A stretch of DNA of 64,000 bases from Phosphuga atrata (taxonomy: Eukaryota > Arthropoda > Insecta > Coleoptera > Silphidae), in assembly GCA_944588485.1 (NCBI GenBank), contig OX155893.1:30166080-30230079 (forward strand), given 5' to 3'. A program made the translations under genes and the position numbers. Of the stretch, positions 13,359-23,156 are shown piece after piece. The notes beneath the pieces are model-generated. The model was not told where the DNA came from. It saw nothing but the letters and a program-made list of their open reading frames with translations, and ran no database searches. Positions within the stretch are counted from its first letter, which is position 1; each line of letters opens with the position of its first letter.

Positions 13359-14807
13359 TGCCGAGCATATAATTAGGGTCACTCCATAATTTGAAGTTAT
13401 TTTAGAAATTTTTAGTTTTTTACGTGTTTTTCCGGTTGTAACAGTTTACTAATTGATTACTTGAATAAAACAAAAGGTTTTTGTTGTTCAAAGTTTATTG
13501 AAAGTAATGAAAATGAACAATTTTAATTTGATATGCTAAGTAATGAAAATGAACAACTTTACATTGATATGTTTTTGTTAAAACAAAAGAAAGTTTAAGG
13601 AATTCAGTAGTAAGTATTCCCTCCTCTGACAATGACAACAGCTTGCAAACGACGTGTCATGCTCTGGATTAGATTTTGGATCACGTTCTGCGGAAGATTG
13701 TCCCATTCTTGCACCAGTACGTCGCGAAATTCTCTAGAATTTCTGGGAGCCGGCACATGTCTCCGTAAAAGTTTTCCCATCTCATACCAAATATTGTCAA
13801 TTGGAATTAAATCTGGACTGCGAGTTATCCAAACAAATCGCGTGATTTCACACTCGTCAAGAAACTGAGTAACTATCCAAGCAGTATGGGGCCGTGCGTT
13901 ATCATGCATAAAAGTTGCGTTGTCTCCAAGAATAACCATGAATGGTAAAACATGGTCTTCTAGAACCTCTGTCAGATACCTATGCGCAGTCACGTCCCAT
14001 TCTCGATAAAGACTAACTCCGTGCGAGTGTCATAAGATATGCCTCCCTATGCCATAACTGATCCTCTGCCAAATGGTAGTCGCTCAGCATTACACGCTTG
14101 AGCATATCTGTCGCCTTATCGTCACCACACTCTTACATGTCTATCTAAACCCGTAAGACAGAATCGAGGTTCATCGAAAAACAATACGCGTCTCCAATCC
14201 GCTATTGTCCAAGTCAAGTGTTCTCGTGAAAAATTCAACCTCGCAATCCGGTCCAGTAGCTCTAGTTCGAGAAGATAATCCAGCAGAATAAAGTCGGCTC
14301 CTAACTGCCCAGTCAGTTATGTTTACATTTCTCACATCTTGCAGATGATTTCGAAGGGAAACTGCCATGACCGTTCGGTTTCTCAAAGCACTAGTAACCA
14401 GAAAGCGGTCATCCTTAGCTGTTGGAGTTTTGCCTCGGCCTAAACAAGATCCTCAAGTGAGCACCAACGTTTTTCGCAATTTCGCGCTGATCGCGACCGT
14501 CTTCTAAAGCCGCCACAATTTGTGCCGCAACAACGGGATTTATGCTCATTGCAAAACACTAACAATGACAACAATTTACAACAGACAGACGACACTACAG
14601 AAACAAATGCTATGCTGTCCTCTTTTGATTCAACAAAAACATATCAAAGTAAACTTTATCTTCATTTCATTTCATCGTTCATTTTCATTACTTAGCACAT
14701 AAAATTAAAATTGTTCATTTTCATTACTTTCAATAAACTTTAAAAATGAAAAACCTTTTGTTTTATTCAAGCGTTAGATTATAGTGACCCTAATTTTATG
14801 CTCGGCA

Positions 14808-14812
<5 letters not shown>
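13356..14812 (-). mobile_element. Tc1-like transposon in a TA microsatellite
   Basis: About 1.46 kb with terminal inverted repeats starting CACTGCCGAGCAT; the left and right copies match over about 30 bases (shared TTAGGGTCACT). It sits in a (TA)n tract, consistent with the TA target of Tc1/mariner elements. The minus strand carries a broken transposase described separately. Confidence 0.9.
13604..14500 (-). pseudogene. Tc1-like transposase, frameshifted
   Basis: Read on the minus strand from about 14500, the N-terminal helix-turn-helix part lies in 14386-14171 (NRTVMAVSLRNHL). The first catalytic block is VLFFDEPRFCL near 14180. After a disruption, 13993-13604 gives the C-terminal half: FMHDNARPHTA with the second Asp, and SPDLIPIDNIW. 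The last acid position is Asp, not the Glu usual for Tc1, with 34 residues in between. At least two frame disruptions separate the blocks, so no intact enzyme is made. Confidence 0.85.

Positions 14813-14882
<70 letters not shown>
14813..14882. repeat. TA microsatellite, right of Tc1-like element
   Basis: A (TA)n run of about 65 bases, the continuation of the tract that the Tc1-like element split. It ends exactly where the left arm of the giant inverted repeat begins. Confidence 0.9.
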
Positions 14883-14884
<2 letters not shown>

Positions 14885-15002
14885 CTTAGCGATATTGAAT
14901 ATATGCGTGCGTTACCCAAGTTATGAGGGAATACAACCAAAAGTGGCATTTTGCCTCGCAATAAAAACGTGCGCCAAAATAGTGCTTTTAACGCATGAGT
15001 AA

Positions 15003-15880
15003 TAAAAAATTTAAAATAAACTAATTAGCGAATAGTAACATTTAAATGAGATTTATCCTACCTCGTTTATTAAAGTTTTTATAACATCGTCTTAAATCAC
15101 ATCATCAATACGTCTTAAAACATTATGCATTCTATGTGTTTCATGATTTATTAGCTTTCGCCGAGACTGATCAATTGTATTGTTCATCTTTAAATTGTAT
15201 AACATTTGTGTCCAAGAATGTCCATTTAATATGTACGGTGGATTGTTCATGAGATTTTAATCGTTCACTTAAGCGTCGCTAATCGGAAAACCCCTTATCT
15301 GATAAAAAAAATTTATTCAGAGGCAAATAACTTCAGAAGAAAAAACAAAATATTTTGTCAGAAGATTCGGAATATAGAAGCTATCTTCTGTAATGCTTGT
15401 CTCCATTTGCCATTATTCTCACTAATGTGTAGCGGAAAAACATCTCTTATTAGCATCCTTTGGGAAATCATTTGTAGTTGAAGTTGAACCACATTGAACA
15501 ATTATTGTTCTCGTAGGATGGTTTAACATTGTTGGCCACGTGGCTAGATCATCACTGGTAAATAATTCAACTATTTGTTTCTTCTTTTGTGATTCACTTT
15601 CATGTTTTCCAGATGTGAATATTTGGCATTCTTGAGATGATGTATCAGGTTCTTCGTGTTCTCTAATTATTTCATCAAATACTTCTTTGTTGTGTTGTTG
15701 TAGAATTCTCATTATCAACATCAACAGGATTTCTCACGGAAATAGGTGAAATAAGATTTCTTTATAAATTTATTTAAAGAATCTTTCCGATGTTCTTTTG
15801 TCTCTTCTTTATCACGTTTTCTTTTACGTTTTTTTCGCATCCACTAATATATTTTCTTCCGCAGTCTCTTTAACGGCTAG
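15003..15880 (-). pseudogene. hAT (ZMYM/TTF-type) transposase N-terminal fragment, left arm
   Basis: Minus strand. The clear frame 15724-15422 includes DDLATWPTM, and FPKDANKRCFSATH at its end. This is the signature leading into the TTF-type zinc-finger domain of ZMYM1-like hAT proteins. Further along (to about 15200), in shifted frames, come GFSDWRRLSERLKSHE-like residues. A basic segment (RKRKRDKEETKEHRKD) lies upstream near 15830. Stops and frameshifts are present, and the catalytic core is missing. Confidence 0.6.
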
Positions 15881-16167
15881 ACCTTCTACGGTCGGCGTAT
15901 TCAAAGTAGCAACTCAATTAAGCGGCTAAATGTGTACGTCGTAGTAGTCTGTTGCGCAGGCGACTGCGCTCGCCAATGGATTCCGATCCCAGACCTACAG
16001 GCCTGTGCCGTTGCACATTTCGCCCACACTTCACGCCGGCCCTGTCACAGACGACATCATAGCAAACCGTGGATTAAGGATTTAGGACAAAAGTAGCCAA
16101 ACATAAAGATCAAATGCGCTCTTTGAATGGACAAAACGGAGAAATAAAGAAAGAAGAGGATTAGGAT

Positions 16168-16876
16168 CAGTGGCAGCTCGCTCATAAGGGCCCTCCCGCC
16201 AAAATGAAAACATTTTTTAAATTATTATAAACTATTCTATTAGTATACAATTATTTTACAAAAACATTTTTTTCCGTTCGTAGTATATTTATTTTTTGAA
16301 TTGTAGGTAATAAATACCTCGATAGGCACTGTGTATTGTGTAATTTAGTGCGGTTGTATATTCATATTTCGGGCTACAGTCAGTGCAGACCGAGTCTCGC
16401 CGCGTAGTTAGTGTATTGAGCTGGTTACCCCCACCCGCGATGTACGTTTTTGTAATATGTATATCGTGGGCTGCAAACATTGCAGTCCGCACTCTGTATT
16501 TTAGGCATTTTCTGAGTTTGTTTCTAAGATCTCGAGTTTCGGCAACGGCAAAGAACCTTAAGTGGACAATTGAAAAGTGGACAATTTAAAACAAAGTATT
16601 AATAAATAAGTAGTTCTTAGCGATTATATAAATAAGTAGTAAACTACCGATTTAAATATTTGTCCAGTGTCACAAAGTCGTTCAAATAATTATGACCGAA
16701 AATTTAATTTCTACATTTATTTGAAGCATAATTGGTTAACAGGTTGTCACTGAATTAAAAAATTCAATATGTATCTGTATGTGTCAATGAAAATGCGGGT
16801 TTTTCAACTCGTAGAAATACTTTTTATTATCATTTTTTCCTGCCCTCCCACAAACATCATCCACGAGCCGCCACTG
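16168..16876. mobile_element. 709-bp hAT-like MITE, left-arm copy
   Basis: Inverted ends CAGTGGC...GCCACTG, with CTCGCTCATAAGGGCC-type and CTCGTGGATGATG-type subterminal sequence. It is flanked by ATTAGGAT at 16160-16167 and again at 16878-16885, an 8-bp target duplication offset by one base. No transposase is encoded; the short frames in it are not convincing. The same element lies at 19130-19838, so it inserted before the inverted duplication formed. Confidence 0.8.
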
Positions 16877-17599
16877 AATTAGGATGTACTATTTTCACAT
16901 TCTGATATTTTCGAGGTGCTATTATGCTGATTATAAGACCTACGTCTTATATTAGGATGTGTTATTTTCGTAGCACATTGTTCTGTTGCTCTGATATTTT
17001 CCACGCATTGTTTAGTTGCGTGTTCAAAATTTGAGCGAAATTTCTTTCGATTTTATCAATTTCATCTCACTAACGGAAACAACTAGCAAAATACAATTTG
17101 CATATTTGTAAAGAACAGGAAAAATGCTTTTAGAAACACTTTGAAATTTCATAATAATTTGATGAATAAATGAGATTTTAAGAAAATTTATTTTCTCTAA
17201 TTTTCCGATGCCATAACTTTTGTACGGTTTATGACAGAGAACTCTAGTTTTAACCAATCCATTCAGTATCGCATAATAAGTCGGAACACATACAATGGTT
17301 TTCTAGAAAACGTAAAATTTAGAAAATTGTATCTATCCAGTAATCGGTCCATTAAAGTGCTTTTAAGGTGCAGTCAGACATGCAAACGCATTCAGAAAAC
17401 GTCTATATTCTGAGAGTAAAACAACATTACATTGTCTGACTATGACTTCAGATACTTGTCTCTGGTCTGACTGCTCCTGAAAGCACATTGAAGCACTATG
17501 TTGGTCTCGGGCGATAGGTTGCTTGTGTTTTATTTTCTAAAGAAAAGTACTTTAAAATTGGGTAAAAATACACACAAATTAAATATATTAATACTTTGT

Positions 17600-17826
17600 T
17601 ACAAATTTATCTTCCTTGCTTTATCTGACGCAATTTTTTTCATCATATTATCACAGTCAATTTCTACGGTCAGTTCTCGTTCTATGCTCAGTAAAGCAAG
17701 ATCACATAATCGACTTTGAGCCATCGAGGCCCTCAAATGAAAGTATCAATTTTAATTTGCGAACTGATCTTTCACAACTATGTCGTTCATTGTAAAAGTG
17801 GTGTAACTCCATGTTTTGAGAATTCT
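17600..17826 (-). pseudogene. hAT dimerisation-domain fragment, left arm
   Basis: The minus strand reads, with one frame change, SCERSVRKLKLILS followed by SRLCDLALLSIERELT and KARKINL. This is the classical C-terminal hATC motif. It is the mirror copy of 18180-18409. It lies upstream of the N-terminal hAT fragment on the same strand, so the two belong to different insertions. Confidence 0.7.
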
Positions 17827-17968
17827 TATTTTTTTGCTTAATGGTATCGCATTTTGTTATATCTTTCATTATACAAGTGAAGCAACTTCAATAGTTGCAT
17901 TTAAATCCCATAAAAAGCGTTACTTGTTTTTACAGGGAACTAAAACTCTAAATATTCGTTATAAAAGT

Positions 17969-18037
17969 GAAGTAAGTCCATAGTCATTTTAACAGTGTAA
18001 TTAATATATATTTATATATATATATATTTATATATAT
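17969..18037. other. Spacer at the centre of the palindrome
   Basis: 69 bases, the right half a run of TATATATTTATATA-type sequence. It separates the two 3.1-kb arms and is itself nearly self-complementary in its AT part. Confidence 0.85.
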
Positions 18038-18179
18038 ACTTTTATAACGAATATTTAGAGTTTTAGTTCCCTGTAAAAACAAGTAACGCTTTTTATGGGA
18101 TTTAAATGCAACTATTGAAGTTGCTTCACTTGTATAATGAAAGATATAACAAAATGCGATACCATTAAGCAAAAAAATA

Positions 18180-18409
18180 AGAATTCTCAAAACATGGAGT
18201 TACACCACTTTTACAATGAACGACATAGTTGTGAAAGATCAGTTCGCAAATTAAAATTGATACTTTCATTTGAGGGCCTCGATGGCTCAAAGTCGATTAT
18301 GTGATCTTGCTTTACTGAGCATAGAACGAGAACTGACCGTAGAAATTGACTGTGATAATATGATGAAAAAAATTGCGTCAGCTAAAGCAAGGAAGATAAA
18401 TTTGTAACA
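18180..18409 (+). pseudogene. hAT dimerisation-domain fragment, right arm
   Basis: Plus-strand mirror of 17600-17826. It reads SRLCDLALLSIERELTVEI and ends KARKINL with a stop at about 18409. Against the left copy it has an Ala for Asp change in the ASAKARK segment. Only the dimerisation region is left. Confidence 0.7.
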
Positions 18410-19129
18410 AAGTATTAATATATTTAATTTGTGTGTATTTTTACCCAATTTTAAAGTACTTTTCTTTAGAAAATAAAACACAAGCAACCTATCGCCCGAG
18501 ACCAACATAGTGCTTCAATGTGCTTTCAGGAGCAGTCAGACCAGAGACAAGTATCTGAAGTCATAGTCAGACAATGTAATGTTGTTTTACTCTCACAATA
18601 TAGACGTTTTCTGAATGCGTTTGCATGTCTGACTGCACCTTAAAAGCACTTTAATGGACCGATTACTGGATAGATACAATTTTCTAAATTTTACGTTTTC
18701 TAGAAAACCATTGTATGTGTTCCGACTTATTATGCGATGCTGAATGGATTGGTTAAAACTAGAGTTCTCTGTCATAAACCGTACAAAAGTTATGGCATCG
18801 GAAAATTAGAGAAAATACATTTTCTTAAAATCTCATTTATTCATCAAATTATTATGAAATTTCAAAGTGTTTCAAAAAGCATTTTTCCTGTTCTTTACAA
18901 ATATGCAAATTGTATTTTGCTAGTTGCTTCCGTTAGTGAGATGAAATTGATAAAATCGAAAGAAATTTCGCTCAAATTTTGAACACGCAACTAAACAATG
19001 CGTCGAAAATATCAGAGCAACAGAACAATGTGCTACGAAAATAACACATCCTAATATAAGACGTAGGTCTTATAATCAGCATAATAACACCTCGAAAATA
19101 TCAGAATGTGAAAATAGTACATCCTAATT

Positions 19130-19838
19130 CAGTGGCGGCTCGTGGATGATGTTTGTGGGAGGGCAGGAAAAAATGATAATAAAAAGTATTTCTACGAGTT
19201 GAAAAACCCGCATTTTCATTGACACATACAGATACATATTGAATTTTTTAATTCAGTGACAACCTGTTAACCAATTATGCTTCATATAAATGTGGAAATT
19301 AAATTTTCGGTCATAATTATTTGAACGACTTTGTGACACTGGACAAATATTTAAATCGGGAGTTTACTACTTATTTATATAATCGCTAAGAACTACTTAT
19401 TTATTAATACTTTGTTTTAAATTGTCCACTTTTCAATTGTCCACTTAAGGTTCTTTGCCGTTGCCGAAACTCGAGATCTTAGAAACAAACTCAGAAAATG
19501 CCTAAAATACAGAGTGCGGACTGCAATGTTTGCAGCCCACGATATACATATTACAAAAACGTACATCGCGGGTGGGGGTAACCAGCTCAATACACTAACT
19601 ACGCGGCGAGACTCGGTCTGCACTGACTGTAGCCCGAAATATGAATATACAACCGCACTAAATTACACAATACACAGTGCCTATCGAGGTATTTATTACC
19701 TACAATTCAAAAAATAAATATACTACGAACGGAAAAAAATGTTTTTGTAAAATAATTGTATACTAATAGAATAGTTTATAATAATTTAAAAAATGTTTTC
19801 ATTTTGGCGGGAGGGCCCTTATGAGCGAGCCGCCACTG
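19130..19838. mobile_element. 709-bp hAT-like MITE, right-arm copy
   Basis: Mirror copy of 16168-16876, the same length, with inverted CAGTGGCGGCTCG ends. It differs by scattered single bases, for example the end motif GGCGGCTCG here against GGCAGCTCG in the left arm. Confidence 0.8.
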
Positions 19839-20219
19839 ATCCTAATCCTCTTCTTTCTTTATTTCTCCGTTTTGTCTATTCAAAGAGCGCATTTTATCTT
19901 TATGTTTGGCTACTTTTGTCCTAAATCCTTAATCCACGGTTTGCTATGATGTCGTCTGTGACAGGGTCGGCGTGAAGTGTGGGCGAAATGTGCAACGGCA
20001 CAGGCCTGTAGGTCTGGGATCGGAATCCATTGGCGAGCGCAGTCGCCTGCGCAACAGACTACTGCGACGTACACATTTAGCCGCTTAATTGAGTTGCTAC
20101 TTTGAATACGCCGACCGTAGACTACTACTCGTAACTAAAACTGTTATTACAAGTCTAACTAAATTATTTTTTAATCCACTCGCAATATAACCCTAGAATG
20201 TCTAGCCTTTAAAGAGACT

Positions 20220-21000
20220 GCGGAAGAAAATATATTAGTGGATGCGAAAAAAACGTAAAAGAAAACGTGATAAAGAAGAGACAAAAGAACATCGGAAAGA
20301 TTCTTTAAATAAATTTATAAAGAAATCTTATTTCACCTATTTCCGTGAGAAATCCTGTTGATGTTGATAATGAGAATTCTACAACAACACAACAAAGAAG
20401 TATTTGATGAAATAATTAGAGAACACGAAGAACCTGATACATCATCTCAAGAATGCCAAATATTCACATCTGGAAAACATGAAAGTGAATCACAAAAGAA
20501 GAAAGAAATAGATGAATTATTTACCAGTGATGACCTAGCCACGTGACCAACAATGTTAAATCATCCTACGAGAACAATAATTGTTCAATGTGGTTCAACT
20601 TCAACTACAAATGATTTCCCAAAGGATGCTAATAAGAGATGTTTTTCCGCTACACATTAGTGAGAATAATGGCAAATGGAGACAAGCATTACAGAAGATA
20701 GCTTCTATATTCCGAATCTTCTGACAAAATATTTTGTTTTTTCTTCTGAAGTTATTTGCCTCTGAATAAATGTTTTTATCAGATAAGGGGTTTTTCCGAT
20801 TAGCGACGCTTAAGTGAACGATTAAAATCTCATGAACAATCCACCGTACATATTAAATGGACATTCTTGGACACAAATGTTATACAATTTAAAGATGAAC
20901 AATACAATTGATCAGTCTCGGCGAAAGCTAATAAATCATGAAACACATAGAATGCATAATGTTTTAAGACGTATTGATGATGTGATTTAAGACGATGTTA
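20220..21000 (+). pseudogene. hAT (ZMYM/TTF-type) N-terminal fragment, right arm
   Basis: Plus-strand mirror of 15003-15880. It reads a Lys/Arg-rich start (20240-20330), then EEPDTSSQECQIF, DDLAT, and, after a stop, FPKDANKRCFSATH near 20615-20665. A degraded TTF-type zinc-finger region follows to about 20990. A stop replaces the Trp after DDLAT that is still readable in the left arm. Confidence 0.6.
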
Positions 21001-21078
21001 TAAAAACTTTAATAAACGAGGTAGAATAAATCTCATTTAAATGTTACTATTCGCTAATTAGTTTATTTTAAATTTTTT

Positions 21079-21477
21079 ATTACTCATGCGTCAAAAGCAC
21101 TATCTTGGCGCACGTTTTTATTGCGAGGCAAAAGGCCACTTTTGGTTGTATTCCCTCATAACTTGGGTAACGCACGCATATATTCAATATCGCTAAGTTA
21201 CATTAAAAAAAAAACAATAAAATAAATAAAATAAACACAATCAAGACCTCAATATTAAAAAAGTAACGTGAAAGTGACAGAAATTTTGTTTCATTACAAA
21301 ATTAAAATTAAAGAAAACGTTTTAAAATGAGTGTAAATTCTATGGTGATACCGGAGACTGATGAGAGTTCTTATGATGAAGACAATTGAAAAAGCAAATT
21401 CTTTATTTTTAATTCTATTTTTTTTTAATGCCAGGGGCCATGCAAACTTGTAAGATACGTCCCCTCGCATGAGTAAT
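21079..21477 (+). mobile_element. ~400-bp MITE, ATTACTCATGCG family, copy 1
   Basis: Ends are the inverted motif ATTACTCATGCG / CGCATGAGTAAT. The interior includes ATCTTGGCGCACG near the left end, an ATG-started frame (MSVNSMVIPET), and a 3' block AACTTGTAAGATACGTCCCC. Further copies lie at 37205-37611, 49806-50202, 56409-56587 (partial) and 62315-62719, with a 121-base piece at 14883-15003. Confidence 0.8.
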
Positions 21478-21689
21478 AAAAAATTATATTTGCAATAAGA
21501 GAGGGCAACAGAAAAGTTGGTGTAAATTGTCCGGAAAGATTCAATAATTCGTCGAGAAATTTTAAACTTAAATTTACCCGATTATCGATTTGCTAAGTAG
21601 ATGTCCAGGAAGCGGTTGCATCGTTTTCAAAAGGTCATTTTCCTATTAATACACTACACAGATTGTCCGCGGGAAATTCACAACTTTCA

Positions 21690-21960
21690 GAGATCTCTAC
21701 TCGGGCGCCGAAATTTCTTAAAAATTTCTTCAATTCTTGCAGGTGATAGATGAACGGAAAGAGCTAGCGAAATATAATTTGCATATCTGTATTTGCATAT
21801 CAGCAGCGAACATGCTTTCATAAACGTTTTTAAATTTTGCTGTAACTCAAAAATTAAGGATTTTGACTAAAAGAAGACCCCGTTTCAATATTTATGCGCA
21901 GGGCCCCGCCTCATTATTTTGCACAGGGCCCCGCAAAATATAGCGCCGGCCCTGGTCTGT
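21690..21960. mobile_element. Dispersed repeat plus hAT-like terminus
   Basis: 21700-21850 carries a repeat (GGAAAGAGCTAGCGAAATAT) also seen at 29090-29420 and, more diverged, near 17040-17110 and 22200-22330. It ends with GGGGCCCTG/CCCGCC-type blocks and GCGCCGGCCCTG at about 21940-21954, which resemble the 3' terminus of ZMYM1-like hAT elements. Confidence 0.45.
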
Positions 21961-22394
21961 GATACAATGTATGTGATTCAATTTTTACAGTGAAGGTAAA
22001 CTAAGAACTTATATTTTCTCCGACTTGTCTTGGATTTCTGAATCAATTGGTGAAAACTAGAAGTGTCTATGATAAATCGTTCGAAACTTATTTAAAGTTG
22101 GTTGTGTTTCGTTTCTTTCCTTACATGGAAAATAATGTTATACGTCATAACAACGCGTCGAAAATATCAGTGTTTCTGAATGCGTTTTACCTGTTGGTTG
22201 CAAATATGCAAATTGTATTTTGCTAGTTGTTTCAGTTAGCGAGATAAAATTGGTAAAATCGAACAAAATTTCGCTCAAATTTATGTTTTTATGACATAGC
22301 GTCGAAAGTAATAATAACATGCGACTAAACAACTCGCGACTAAGATTGTAGGTTTCCCTCTTCCTCTAATCGTTGGTATATTTACCCATTTAGA

Positions 22395-22645
22395 GCGCTT
22401 TCGATAGTCCTGATTCCTTTAGGTGGCATTTAGGTTATCTGGGTGGCATTGCAACTCCTCTTCGTTCAAGCAGTGAGCCAGTGAACATTTGTCTCTCTTA
22501 TGGAGGAATGCTCCACAGTCTGAGCAAATGCATGGGGGTTTTCTCCGCTGAGCTACAGAATCTGCAACTGTCATCTTCCTCTAGGCGTAGGGTCTTGAGG
22601 TGTTTTCTAAAGTCTGCAGTGTCCCCTCAGGACTTCTATGAGAAT
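22395..22645 (-). pseudogene. LINE ORF2 C-terminal fragment
   Basis: In shifting minus-strand frames this reads LRLEEDDSCRFC...AEKTPMHLL, the cysteine/histidine tail typical of Jockey/R1/I-type LINE proteins after the RNase H region. Further on comes a segment ending KGIRTIESAL. A related piece, with the AGTCCTGATTCC and GGGTGGCATT blocks, lies in the other orientation at about 39365-39515. Confidence 0.5.
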
Positions 22646-23156
22646 TCGAATCTTGTTCCTGTTTCAGGTATGCCACTGTGATATTTTGGACGCGTTGTCT
22701 AGTCACGCGTTGTTATGTCATAGGACTGTATACACGATGTTAGAAGTTTGATATTCAGAATAGTAATTTTATTTGTTCAGTTTTAGTATCTCGACTGAAC
22801 CAATGTTTCCTGATCTGTGTTTAAACTATTGTTAAAGAACGCTTCTGTGATTAAACAATCGAAATTATCACAGCGACATAACAACGCTTATATCCTAAAA
22901 TACGACGGGCAAAAATAATTAACGATAAAATACACGTGGAAATTGGTGGAAATCACAACAGCATAATAACACCCGCATTGTTTAGTCACGCGTTGTTATG
23001 TCATACAACCAAATTACTTATTAAAATGACATAAATCGACATGATTACTAATATCAGACTAATATTAAGTTGGTAGAATTGAATCATTGGAAGCAACACC
23101 AAACAAACTCTAAGGTTATGTTACTTACGTTATAAGCGCACAGTTAGGGCCCCAAA

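Larger units (their letters stand above)
14883..17968. repeat. Left arm of a 6.3-kb inverted repeat
   Basis: This 3.1-kb segment is the near-identical reverse complement of 18038-21199. Inner edges are the ATTCGTTATAAAAGT block at about 17954-17968 and its complement from 18038, separated by a 69-base AT-rich spacer. The outer edge lies inside a MITE (see 21079-21477). Both arms carry the same hAT fragments and the same nested 709-bp element. The main asymmetry is about 76 extra bases in the right arm at about 20124-20200, absent near 15880 here. Confidence 0.93.
18038..21199. repeat. Right arm of the 6.3-kb inverted repeat
   Basis: Reverse complement of 14883-17968. Alignment stays in strict register over the inner 2 kb: the nested hAT-like element maps exactly, with paired coordinates summing to 36006. 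At about 20124-20200 this arm has about 76 bases that the left arm lacks. The outer edge is within the MITE at 21079-21477, of which only the first 121 bases are mirrored. Confidence 0.93.

Noticed and set aside
16289..16589. Reading frames in both palindrome arms starting MRTAMFAAHD and MQTESRRVV
   Set aside because: They overlap on opposite strands inside a MITE, match no known protein and are present twice only because the element is mirrored.
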